Source of the DNA: Dermatemys mawii
Taxonomy: Eukaryota; Chordata; Testudines; Dermatemydidae
Direction of reading: 5' to 3'
Length of the DNA: 64,000 nt
Assembly (NCBI GenBank): GCA_007922305.1
Contig: ML677385.1
Coordinates: 6,536,336 to 6,600,335, forward strand
Of this stretch, positions 36,132 through 46,274 are shown in pieces. A program made the translations under genes and the position numbers. The first letter of the stretch is position 1; each line of letters begins with the position of its first letter. The notes below the pieces were generated by a model. The model was not told where the DNA came from, did not search any database, and saw only the letters and a list, made by a program, of their open reading frames with translations.

Positions 36132-36362
36132 GGCCTGGTCTACACTACAAGTTAATGTCGACTTTAGTGCCATTAAATCGACATAACCCTGCACCCGTCC
36201 ACACACAGTAGCCATTTAAGTCGATTTAAAGGGCCCTCAAAATCGATTTCTGTACTCCACCAAAACCAAGGGAGTAACACTTAAATCGATGTCTCTGGGT
36301 CGACTGTGGCTTAGTGTGGACGCATGCAGACTTTACTGGCCCCCGGGAGCTGTCCCACAGTG

Positions 36363-36425
36363 CTCCATTGTGACCGCTCTGGACAGCACTCACAATGCTC
36401 CTCTGTGACCGCTCTGGACAGCAGT
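36363..36425. repeat. Left subterminal 35-bp tandem repeat in Harbinger
   Basis: TGACCGCTCTGGACAGCA occurs at 36371 and again at 36406, a period of 35 bp. Subterminal repeats are often transposase binding sites in DNA transposons, but here this is only a possibility. Confidence 0.6.
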
Positions 36426-36549
36426 TTCAACTCGCTGCTCTGGCCAGGTAGACAGGAAATGCCCCGGGAACATTTGAATTTCATTTCCTGTTTGGCCAGC
36501 TCACCTGCACAGGACACTCACCAGGCAGAGCTCCTCAGCACAAAGCACC

Positions 36550-37738
36550 ATGCAGAGCTCATCAGCACAGGAGACCAACCAGCGCAAAAGAGCTAGGTAA
36601 GGGGGTTGGGAGGAAGAGAAAACGCTGGAGGCTGCTTGTGTTGGGGGCATGTGTGTGTTTGTGTGGGGGAGAGAAACCTCCATGAGAGCAGCAGCTTGGG
36701 CTGGGGACTGCTTGTGTTGCAGCAGCAGGGAGCCAGTGGGGGTAGGGTTTACTGTGGGTTGTGGTGCAGTAGCAGGGAACCTCCATGAGACCAGCAGGGT
36801 AAGGGGGTTGGGAGGAAGAGAAAACGCTGGGGGCTGCTTGTGTTGGGGGCATGTGTGTGTTTGTGGGGGGGAGAGAAACCTCCATGAGAGCAGCAGCTTG
36901 GGCTGGGGGCTGCTTGTGTTGCAGCAGCAGGGAGCCACGCGGTGTTGGGGTGCTTACTGTGGGAAAGGAGAGCATTGTTGTAAAGAATGTGGATCAAACC
37001 GAAAGAATGTGGCTTACCTGCATGGTGGTTTCTGTTGCCTGGCCCTGGGAGAGAGTGCCTGATGTGATGTGTGTACAGGAAAGCTACAGGCACTCAATTT
37101 AAGGTGCAAAATGCGACCTTGTACAGAAAGCATATGCAGTCTGTGAATACTTTGTTTCATCATGAAAGACTGTTCCCATTGTTCTGGAGAATGTATCTAT
37201 CTATCTTATAACCTTTTTCCTTCTTTCCTCCTACAGCCAGCGTGATCTCCCCTCCCCCTCGCTAACATCCCCTTCGGAGAGGCTAGCGCAGATGAGAAGG
37301 AGAAGGAAGTGCACAAGAGAAGATTTGTTTGCCGAGCTCATGAATTTCTCCCGCAGTGAGGCAGCTCGAAACAAAGCATGGAGAGAAAATTTTTTAGAGT
37401 CCCAGAGCATATCCAGGGCAGCAGTAGCAGCATGGGAGGAGAGATGGCAGTAGCGGGAGGAGAGATGGCAGTAGCGGGAAGAAAGGAGTATGGAAGCAAT
37501 GCTGCGGATAATGGAGGATCAGAGTGACATGCTTCGGTGTCTGGTGGAGCTTCATCAGGACCAAAGATTGCCCCTGCAGCCCCTGTGTAACCACCTCCCC
37601 TCCTCCCCAAGTTCCATTGCCTCCCCACCCAGACGTGGGGTGAGAACGCGGGGGGGGGGGAGGCTCTGGGAACCGACCCACTCTACCCCACAATACAACA
37701 CAAGCAGCATGCAGCTCAGTTTATCAGAAAAGTTTTAA
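36550..37738 (+). pseudogene. Myb/SANT-type Harbinger accessory gene, broken
   Basis: Harbinger elements carry a second protein that helps the transposase bind DNA and enter the nucleus. Here a possible exon 1 (ATG at 36550, MQSSSAQETNQRKRA) ends at AG|GTAAGG (36596/36597). A polypyrimidine tract and CTACAG at 37231-37236 lead into exon 2, and the join keeps the frame. Exon 2 holds the basic LAQMRRRRKCTREDLFAELM stretch, a coiled Trp/Arg region and LRIMEDQSDMLRCLVELHQD, as in turtle accessory proteins. The SANT/trihelix DNA-binding region expected between these parts is missing. Two in-frame TAG stops (37451 and 37472) interrupt exon 2, each where a CAG would fit. The product would be about 85 residues without its DNA-binding domain. 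Confidence 0.7.
36597..36937. repeat. Duplicated 139-bp block in the accessory-gene intron
   Basis: 36597-36735 and 36799-36937 are nearly identical direct copies (202 bp apart), both starting GTAAGGGGGTTGGGAGGAAG and ending CAGCAGCAGGGAGCCA. The duplicated start means there are two possible splice donors. ORFs on both strands (up to 145 codons) are generated by the duplication and carry the same residues twice. Confidence 0.85.
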
Positions 37739-37930
37739 AAATGTGCTGTGTCTTTGTCCCCCCCTTCCCCCATCCACCATACCGACTGGTTTTCCTCCTC
37801 ACTCACCCCTTCTGGGTTATCTTGCCAGTCTTCCCCTTTGTTTGTGAAGAATCATTAAAGAATGCATGCTTTTTAAAAAAAGAGACTTTATTTACTCCGC
37901 AAATGTGGGGGAAGGGAATAAGGATGGCAG

Positions 37931-38099
37931 GAGGCTTATCACAGAGCAGAGCAAGGGAGCGGGTTTTCAACAGCTCTATAGGGCTGGAGGGTGGGAGGCT
38001 TATCGCAGAGCAAGGGAGCGGGTTTTCAACAGCTTTATAGGGCTGGAGGGTGGGAGGCTTATCGCAGAGCAGAGCAAGGGAGCGGGTTTTCAACAGCAT
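37931..38099. repeat. Three-copy tandem repeat overlapping the transposase 3' end
   Basis: The unit beginning GAGGCTTATC occurs at 37931, 37995 and 38054 (periods 64 and 59 bp) and contains GGGAGCGGGTTTTCAACAGC. The transposase stop codon at 38059 lies inside the third unit, so the last dozen residues are repeat-derived. Confidence 0.9.
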
Positions 38100-39240
38100 T
38101 TTGGCCAGTCACAAAACTGTTTTTCAAGGCTTCTCTGAGGCGCAGCGCTTCCTGGTGCACTCTTGTACTTGCCCTGGTGTCTGGCTGCTCGTAAGTAGCG
38201 GACAGGACATTTGCCTCTGCCTCCCACCCCGCCATAAACGTCTCCCCCTTGCTCTCACAGAGATTGTGGAGCACACAGCAAGCAGCAATAACAATGGGCA
38301 CATTTCTTTCGCTGAGGTCTGAGCGAGTAAGTAGGATTCTCCACCTGGCCTTCAGACGGCCAAATGCACACTCCACAACCATTCTGCACTTGCTCAGCCT
38401 ATAGTTGAACAGCTCCTGACTCTTGTCCAGGGATCCTGTGTATGGCTTCATAAGCCAGGGCATTAAAGGGTAGGCTGGGTCCCCAAGGATAACGATCGGC
38501 ATTTCAACACCCCCCACAGTAATTTTCTGGTCTGGGAAGAAAGTCCCTTGCGTCAGCTGTCTATACAGCTTAGAGTTCCTGAACACACGAGCGTCATGAA
38601 CCTTTCCCGGCCATCCCACGCACATGTCGGTGAAACGTCCCTTGTGGTCAACCAGTGCTTGCATGACCATTGAACAATACCCCTTGCGGTTTCTGTACTC
38701 TGCGCCCTCGTTGTCTGGTGCCAAGATAGGGATATGAGTGCCATCTATAGCTCCCCCACAGTTAGGGAATCCCAGCGCAGCAAAGCCATCTACTATAGCC
38801 TGCACGTTTCCCAGACACACAACCCTGGATAGCAGCAGATCAATGATTGCCCTGGATACTTGCATCACAGCAGCCCCCACTGTAGATTTACCCACTCCAA
38901 ATTGATTCGCTACTGACCGGTAGCTGGCTGGCGTTGCAAGCTTCCATAGGGCTATCGCCACTCGCTTCTGAACTGTGAGGGCTGCTCTCATTTTGGTATT
39001 CTCGCGCTGGAGGGCAGGGGAAAGCAAGTCACAAAGTTCCATGAACGTGCCCTTTCTCATGCGAAAGTTTCTGAGCCACTGCAAGTCATCCCAGACCCGC
39101 AACACTATGCCATCCCACCAGTCAGTGCTTGTTTCCCTGGCCCAGATTCGGCGTTCCGGAGCATGAGCCTGCCCCATTGCCACCAAAATTGCCAGGTTGT
39201 TGGGCCCCTTACTTTCAAAAACGTCAGTGTCCATGTCCAT
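38059..39240 (-). CDS. Harbinger DDE transposase (HARBI1-like nuclease), open frame
   Basis: An uninterrupted 393-codon ORF. Harbinger transposases cut and rejoin element ends; the vertebrate domesticated relative is HARBI1. Residues 35-80 form the family's N-terminal region (WWDxIVLRVWDD, FRMRKGTFMELCDLL). Residues 87-132 look like a helix-turn-helix (SVANQFGVGKSTVG). The DDE_Tnp_4 nuclease spans about 160-325, with GGAIDGTHIPI (D166), GWPGKVHDARVF (D216), GDPAYPLMPWLMKPY (D254) and VVECAFGRLKARW (E290). All acidic candidates for the triad are intact. The start used is the first ATG of the frame, but the frame stays open upstream and an ATG-led head (MEPAQVTAAVMAVMNTSRIV) lies one base out of frame at 39365. 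The natural N-terminus may therefore be lost by a frameshift. The C-terminus after VTGQ is extended by repeat sequence. Confidence 0.85.
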   Translation of the reverse strand: MDMDTDVFESKGPNNLAILVAMGQAHAPERRIWARETSTDWWDGIVLRVWDDLQWLRNFRMRKGTFMELCDLLSPALQRENTKMRAALTVQKRVAIALWKLATPASYRSVANQFGVGKSTVGAAVMQVSRAIIDLLLSRVVCLGNVQAIVDGFAALGFPNCGGAIDGTHIPILAPDNEGAEYRNRKGYCSMVMQALVDHKGRFTDMCVGWPGKVHDARVFRNSKLYRQLTQGTFFPDQKITVGGVEMPIVILGDPAYPLMPWLMKPYTGSLDKSQELFNYRLSKCRMVVECAFGRLKARWRILLTRSDLSERNVPIVIAACCVLHNLCESKGETFMAGWEAEANVLSATYEQPDTRASTRVHQEALRLREALKNSFVTGQNAVENPLPCSALR

Positions 39241-39489
39241 GTCCTCATCACTGTCTTCACTCTCCTGATCGCCTTCTTGTGCATACGATGCAGCATAAAA
39301 TCCACAACAATGCGCGAGGTATTCATAACGGCCATTACTGCAGCGGTTACCTGAGCAGGCTCCATTCTTTCACTGCTATGGCGTCAGCTCAGGCAGCAAA
39401 AGCATGCAAAATGACTGTTTGCAGTTGCTTTCACAGCGGGAGGGGCACTGCAGGGTGGGTGGGTTTGGGAACGGAGAAAGCTCAAAATG

Positions 39490-39602
39490 GCGTCTGCTGG
39501 GACTCTGGGAACTGTGGGATAGCTACCCACAGTGCACCACTCGAAATGGTGCCTGCTGGGACTCCGGGAACTGTGGGATAGGTACTCACAGTGCACCACT
39601 CG
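39490..39602. repeat. Right subterminal 59-bp tandem repeat in Harbinger
   Basis: CTGCTGGGACTC starts at 39494 and again at 39553. Both units run through GGGAACTGTGGGATAG and CACAGTGCACCACTCG. The repeat lies between the transposase gene and the right TIR. Confidence 0.85.
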
Positions 39603-39777
39603 CTATGTCAACACTTCCCACTGAAGTGTGGATGAACAATGCCGACTTACTGTGTTTAGTGTGGACACACAAAATCGATTTTATACAGTCTGCTTTACAA
39701 AATCGACTTTAACAAAATCGACATAAGTTTGTAGTGTAGACATACCCTAAGTGTCTTGACTAAAATCTATCTTGGCC

Positions 39778-40157
39778 TACAAAATATGATTTATGAGGAA
39801 AGATTGAAAAAACTGTGTTTGTTTAGTCTGGAGAAGATTGATAGGGGACATGGTAACAGTCTTCAAATACCTAAAAGTTTGTTATAAAGGGCAGGGTGAT
39901 ACATTTTTCCCCTTTACCATTGAGAAATGGACTTGGACTTAAATAACAGCCAGGCAGATTTAGGTTAGACATTAGAAAAAAATCCAAACTATAAGGGCAG
40001 TTAAGCAGTCAAACAAACAGCTTAGGGAGGTTTTTAAAAGTAGGATAGACAAACCTGTCAGGAATGGTCTAAATAATACTTACTCCAGCCTGAGTGCAGG
40101 GAACTGGACTAGCTGACCTATCAACATCTCTTCCAGTTCTCCATTTCTATGATTCTA
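39778..40157 (+). mobile_element. CR1 LINE 3' end (ORF2 tail and 3' UTR)
   Basis: The plus strand reads YEERLKKLCLFSLEKI near 39790-39840, the conserved last part of CR1 ORF2. The characteristic tail follows with GGACTGGACTAGCTGACCTA-like text (40103-40122) and ends TTTCTATGATTCTACC. It is 5' truncated. It lies about 30 bp from the right end of the Harbinger element. Confidence 0.85.
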
Positions 40158-42783
40158 CCTTGATGAAGGATAAACAGGGTGGTGTATCATCCATATATTG
40201 CTGACACTTGAGTTCCTATCATCTTTCCAGTTCACCTAGTGGCTGCATGTAGATGTTTAAACAGACCATAAAGAGCATCTACAAGAGAGAGGCGCAGTTT
40301 CCCATCTCTACTCTTTGGTTGCCTCTCTCCAAAAAAGATTTCGACCATTTCCCTGGACCCTGCCACCTCTCTCAGGTATCTCATGGTTGGCAGTATCCAT
40401 TACTATTGCAAAGGCAGCGGCAAGGATGACAACAGCTTTGGAAATACTAATATACACCAGCATTTCTGCCACTGTGTGATCTAGCCTTATACAGAGGAAA
40501 GTGGAAAGCCTCTTTGCCTTGTTCACACCAGCACTCCTATGGTTTCTACAACCCCTGGAGTGGCATTGATGAGGAATTAAGAATTTCATTTTTGCCTGTG
40601 TAGATAAGATCTGTGGGGAAGTTCCTTCCTCTCTTATATAGAGCTCACTTTATTAAATGTGTACGGCCTATATTTGTTGTCACATTTGCTATAACAACAA
40701 CAATCCACAGGATGCAGCTCTTCTGGTGTCAGCAGTGGTGGTGTTAACCTCAGGGTATTTATATTGGGTGTTCATATTGTCAGGGTCTGAAGAGATAAAT
40801 AACTTTCTCTATCAGAGCACCTACTGGGTGAGCTAGGGTGGTGTGAGAGGACATCTGCTCTTCATGCTAAAATTCAGCAACTGTGCTGGGAAAGGACATC
40901 ATTAACATTTATTACCCTAGCCTTTAAATATAAATAATATGGCTCAGAGCCTGCTGATCTTTAACTTCCCTAAGAATTGAGACTCAGGATCGGCCCAGCG
41001 TGGTCCTCCTCTCACACTGCTTTTACAATGCAGCGTAAATCTCTCAGCTATCAACAGAGTTTTGCCAGTGTAAATTGGGAGTGAGAGGAGAACCAGGCCT
41101 GGTATATACACCAATGCTGTCAGTTTCAGGCTCTCAATATGACAGGCACAGGAGTTGCTCTTATGTGTGGTTTCCTTCCTCCTCAGTGGAAAGGAATGAG
41201 TATAAAAAGAAGAAAACCAAGGTTAATCCAGATAGCTGGATCAATGGCTGGCACCAGTAGATTGCTGCTCTTTGAACTCTTCCAGTGGGTGCTGCCCTGG
41301 GGCATTGGTGTAAAAGGAGCCAATCAAAATCTGTTTATCAGCTACGCTTTCTCAGAGGCCTGGCTGACATAGCACTGGGTTTTTTTAAATACTGATTTAA
41401 CACCAAGGATTTATGGTTCGTCTCTAACTGCACGTTGCTGGGCACTATCTAGTAGATATTTATCGTGTTGGGAGGGCACTGAAAAGATACTGCGATGTGT
41501 AGTATTGCACAGTCCCTGATCCTTCTGTAAAATGAATGCACACCAACTAATTGAGGCACGTAAATCGTAAGGCATCACGATAAGAATATGCCCCTTAAAT
41601 TAATTGCCATGCTTTTTGTAATGATGTAAATCTTTGTCAGACACTCAAGCATCAGCAATCCTTTTTCCCATTGGATAAAGCCATACTCCTTAAAACATTC
41701 AAGCCATACTCCGTAAAACATTCAAGAGGTCATCATAGCTTTGTTTAGGGGCACATTCTCCTTTGTCATTCAAATCTAGAACCCTGCACAGTACTGCCTG
41801 TTACTGGAGTGTTCTATATCTGTGTATATGCATATGTAGTTAATAGATATTGTGCTAGTAGATGGCATTCAAGAATACGTAACATACCTCCTGGGTTTGG
41901 TAGGCCCAGTATTCTATGTGCATTGCAATGGTTTCCACTGGCTGTGCTTTAAATCAGCTCTTAACACTGTCATCAGTCCACAAGCAGAAGAACCTGTCAT
42001 TGAGATGAATGAGAATTGCGCAAAAAAGGACAGTTTATTTATTTGAGGGACACATATTCAATGGTGGGTGCAACAGATATGCATGGAAACCTCCAACTGC
42101 CATAGGACATGCACAAATCTACATTTGTACATACTTGCATAAATACTTGCTGACGTGCTCCATTACTGGAATTACAAATATGCCATGTTTTATAGGAACA
42201 TCCATTGGACTCCCCTTTGGAAACCTGGGCCCTGAAAATCAGATGCATATTGCCTTGTTTATAAGATGAGGAATACTTGTGGCACCTTAGAGACTTATCT
42301 GTTGTTTTGGATAGGTCCTTAAGATATGACTCAGTGATTCCCACACCTAGGTCTTTAGGTCATTTGCTGGTGGTTGGTGGAGAACTGATGGGTCACTTTC
42401 CTCTTTGTTTTCAGCAGCTAAATCCCATTAAAAGCTAAATCCACATTGCTTTCTTACAACTTTTCCATGAATCAGTTGCTGTAGTTGGCACAGGTACAGG
42501 ATGCTGTGACAAGCAGGAAAGGAGGAGCTACGTGAAAATCTCAGTATGTAGATACAGAAAAGTTTGAAAACCCTTTAATAAATGAATGGGTGATATTCTT
42601 GATGGGTTTTGCTTTTACTTTTATGCCTACTACCTCCAAACCTCTTTCAGGTACTCAGCCCACAGAGCACAAAAACAAAAAAAAGAAACAAGAAACAAGC
42701 GAGGGAGAACAATGTCATTTTAGTTAGAGGTTAATTTCTCTGTTCTGGAAAGAGGTATAGATATGAATTAGGTGATAAGATAC
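40158..42783. other. Unassigned, with a small tandem duplication
   Basis: No gene recognised. At 41679-41724 a 23-bp unit (AGCCATACTCCTTAAAACAT plus TCA) is repeated once with one change. 42262-42300 (GAATACTTGTGGCACCTTAG) is a scrap of the retroposon family seen at 42798 and 57784. Confidence 0.4.
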
Positions 42784-42797
42784 TCTACATTTTACAG

Positions 42798-43218
42798 GTT
42801 TAAAATTAGCACCCATGTTAGTCTGTATCCGTAAATAAGACGAGGAAGACTTGTGGCATCTTAGAATGCCACAATCAAGAATGCTATCAACCAAGGGCTA
42901 AATAGGGATTGTGAATGGCTTTGTCATTACACTAATCGATTGCATTTCCCTAGTTAATTTCCCTTCAAAAGTTCTTATCACCTGTCAGACACAGATCCAC
43001 TACAACAGGCTTTTTTTCTCCTGCTGATAATGGCCCATCCAAATTAAACAGCCTCTTAGAATTGGTACGGTAATGTACAACTTTTTTTGCTTTTGTATAT
43101 AAACACATCTTACTTCCATTCCATTCTATGGATCCGATGAAGTGGGCTATAGACCACGAAAGCTTATGCTGAAATAAACTGGTTAGTCTCTAAGGTGCCA
43201 CAAGTATTCCTCGTCTTA
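42798..43218 (+). mobile_element. Retroposon with inverted head and 14-bp target duplication
   Basis: TCTACATTTTACAG is present exactly at 42784-42797 and 43219-43232. The first 65 bp or so (TTAGTCTGTATCCGTAAATA, AGACGAGGAAGACTTGTGGC) are the inverted complement of the family's 3' tail. The body from 42886 (GCTATCAACCAAGGGCTAAA) runs colinear with 57890-58220. It ends GTGCCACAAGTATTCCTCGT then CTTAT, short of the tail that 57784 keeps. No coding capacity. The long duplication points to LINE-driven retroposition. Confidence 0.82.
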
Positions 43219-43232
43219 TCTACATTTTACAG

Positions 43233-45509
43233 CTTTTCATAAGCAGAGTCTGTCTTCAGTTGCATTCACGCATTTCCACTGACTTCAGTGGCGTTACACA
43301 CATGTAACCAAGGGCTGTACTGAGCCCTGAAACTGGGGAAAATACATGTGATAGCAAGATGCCTTTTGCCAACTGCTGGAAATGGTGCTAAGGCTAAAAT
43401 CAGCAATGGACAGCAAACAGCAGATGATAATTTTGTGACCATAAGCTCCAGGGAAAGGGCAGTAGAGAGTCATCCATGAAAAGTAAACATACCAACGTAG
43501 CCCTGAATGAATGTCACTGCTTTCATTTCAAAAAGAGCGAGTGAAACGTGACAAAATACATGTCACGTCTCTGTTGATCTTCCAGCAACAATGTGATTAG
43601 CGATGTATTCTTTTTACATTTCAAAGAGGTTAGAGCACAATGCCAGAGAGATAAACATCCAGAGGTGCTGTTTGCAGAAAGACATCTTTCTGACAGCAAG
43701 TTACATTTCATGCCTCCTTTACCAGAAAGAACATGTGGTTTTACTCAATGATTAAAGAGAAAATCCATCGTTTATCCCCTGCAAACAGTTTCCTATTGGT
43801 ATTTATTTTATCCCAGTGATTCCATCCTTTAAACCATGCTCCCCTGCCATGGTCATACAAACCTGGGAACGTACAAGGAGTTCGCAGTCACTTTCCCATG
43901 AACTTGCAGAGCCTTCGCTCCTCATCTGAGGAAGCAGCAGCTGCTGGGGAAAAATAAAACACCCACAATTCCTTTCTTTAGCTGCTCCAGCGATGTTAAT
44001 AGCCTTTTTCATGCATCTTCCCCTCTTCCTTCCAAGATTCACTTGTTAGCCAGGAGACCTCTGCTCTTGAGAGGCCAAGTGTGCCACCCCGAGGAAGCCA
44101 AGAGCCATAAATGAGGTCTGCACCCTTCATTGCTTCCCAGTCATGGAACGCAGCACAACTTCCTCACCAAAGAGTTATTGGCTTTGACAGCTGCATCAGC
44201 TTAGGCAGGCTTTAAAAAAAGAAAAGAAAAAAGAAAACCCCTCCCTGCTTCTGAAATGACTCACAAAGTCACCTTTTAATGCTAACACACACAAAAGGCA
44301 CTCAGCCACTGATTCCAGCAGACCATATGCTGCCCCTGCTGCTGGCCAGGTCCTGGGGGATGAATTTTTTTCCCCTTCAGCAAGCCTCCAGAAATGTCAT
44401 AGAAATTTATATGCTTATTCATAGAGCCGATAAAGCAGAAAACCAGCGTTTCAGCTATTTTTGTTTTGCTTTGCAGATGGACAGTAAAAGACATAAATCT
44501 CTTCCCTGCTGCTCTAATGTCCTTCCCGGCTCCCTCTCTTGAGTCAGATCACCAGCCAATCATATTTGTTTCTTGGGGTCTGTAAGCCACCCCTCTTCCT
44601 CTTTCCCACTTGCAAAGAAATAGCAAAACAAACAATTACAAATCTCACACAACATTTACCAGGTTTTGCCTATTAAGCCCCAACACAATTTTCTGTGCAG
44701 TCATCTAGTCAGACTTCTCCTTTTGATTGTTTTGGATGGAGACACAAAAGCAATACTCAAGCAGGACAAGTCCATAGTGCTACCATTTCTGTGTTATCAC
44801 ACTGGTTCTGTTCAAAAAATGCATGTCTTTCTCCCATTACATCGTCTGATATATGTCCTGATTTATAGTGCTGTGTAGCAGGTGTCCATAAATCAGGAAA
44901 GGAACTTAATGATGGGAGCTGGATTGACCACCCATTGAAGTGCATGTGGGTAATAGACCTGGGTTATATTTTAAAAGTGTTTGGCATATAATCTCAGTAA
45001 AGGCAATTGGAGGAGGCGGGGGAGGGGAAGATGCAGCTAAATCTCTTCGCAAGCTACATTTACAGTTAAATCACTAGATGAAGTCTCAGCTTATAGCATT
45101 GTAGAGGTCTTGCCTCAGCTGGCATATTACAAAGGAAACTTTGAATTAGTGGTTGAAGTCCATTGATCTGCTCATGCTGAGAAAGTTCATGCCTTATTAT
45201 GGGAAAAAACTTTAATACCACTGATGAAAGTTTAAATTTATTGGGATTGTAGGATGCCAGGAATCAGATATTTTGAACTGTGATTTTTGCAAATGCACAC
45301 AACTATTATTAATTACTACTGGCATGTGTGGTCTTGTTAGCACCTACAATGTGCTTCATTTCTCTTTTCAAAGACACAACAAGGTGTAGTCCCTGCAGTA
45401 CCTGTGCAACATCTTCTTGACATCCTGTCAAAGACAGAGTGATAGTCAGTGAACTACTCCTTGTGTCCATCTTCTTCATCCAGAGCTCAGTGGATGTTCA
45501 GTTACAAGC
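43233..45509. other. Unassigned, mostly unique sequence
   Basis: 43250-43325 carries old self-complementary dispersed text (TTCCACTGACTTCAGTGG). 43500-45500 has no repeat I can name and is a candidate for slowly evolving non-coding sequence, which cannot be tested here. No gene recognised. Confidence 0.3.
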
Positions 45510-46274
45510 TTGATACTGAGGTACATAGAGCACTGAACTAGGAGTCAGAAGACCTGGGTGGGACCAAAAGTACCCATGTAGTCACATCCTGCATATTATG
45601 GTATTAATCATTGTACCCAATATTCCTTATGAGGTATCATTTGAAAACTAACAACTTGTTAGTCAATAATATCATGGTGAAATGCATGTAGTGACATTCT
45701 GTATAATGTTATGAAATCCTCCTGCATAATGTTCTTAGCACATGTTCGAACCCACACAGCCCTGGTAAGTGATAACACATCTTGTAATGTGGTCCTAGTT
45801 CATCAACATTCTAATCACAAAAACTTCAGCAGCTGGGCAGCTTTAATACTGACTCACGTGACTGTGTTAATGTGTAAAGTCAGCCCTAGCCTCCGAGAAT
45901 ACCATTGAGAAAAATCAGACGTATATGCTAATGTACCCTAATGCGCTTCTGCCCTGTTTATCCTCAGTGTTTGCACCACTGCACTTTTACTTTTTATTAA
46001 CATGAAAAGCTACATGCCAAATCTGGGACATGGCTTAGGGGCAGACTTTCAACAAGGCTGAAGAAAGAACAGCAGGTGGGTGGGTGGGGGCATAGGTACT
46101 GGATGCAGGGGTGTTTGCAACAGCTTGAAGTGGTTTCCATTATATACATGGTTTACAGTTTGGTTCAATGGCTCTCAGCACCCCCACTATATAAACTGTT
46201 CCAGCGCCCCTGGGTGGGGGAGGAGTGTGTTATACAGCACACAAAGAAGAGATTATAGATTCTTTGGTTATGAA
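45510..46274. repeat. SINE head followed by an unclassified AT-rich repeat
   Basis: 45515-45560 (GAGCACTGAACTAGGAGTCA, GAAGACCTGGGTGG) is the head of a MIR/CORE-type SINE. It breaks at about 45562 into TTCCTTATGAGGTATCATTT and following text, which resembles a dispersed turtle element I cannot classify. 46065-46105 is G-rich. Confidence 0.4.

Larger units (their letters stand above)
36132..39747. mobile_element. PIF/Harbinger DNA transposon, near full length
   Basis: The 3616-bp element is bounded by GGCCTGGTCTACACTACAAG on the left and TTTGTAGTGTAGACATACCC on the right, imperfect inverted repeats. TAA flanks both sides (36129-36131, 39748-39750), the 3-bp duplication typical of PIF/Harbinger. 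It has the two divergent gene blocks of the superfamily: a DDE transposase on the minus strand (38059-39240) and a Myb/SANT-type accessory gene on the plus strand (36550-37738), which is broken. Subterminal regions carry tandem repeats (36363-36425 and 39490-39602). Eight short elements in the window share its end core. Confidence 0.93.

Noticed and set aside
36501..37093. 145-, 137- and 114-codon minus-strand ORFs with repeated HTHMPPTQA-like strings
   Set aside because: They are generated by the duplicated 139-bp block in the Harbinger intron; the repeated peptide is a direct effect of the DNA duplication.
37931..38099. Three regularly spaced units suggesting a CRISPR-like array
   Set aside because: The units are contiguous tandem repeats without unique spacers, inside a eukaryotic transposon.
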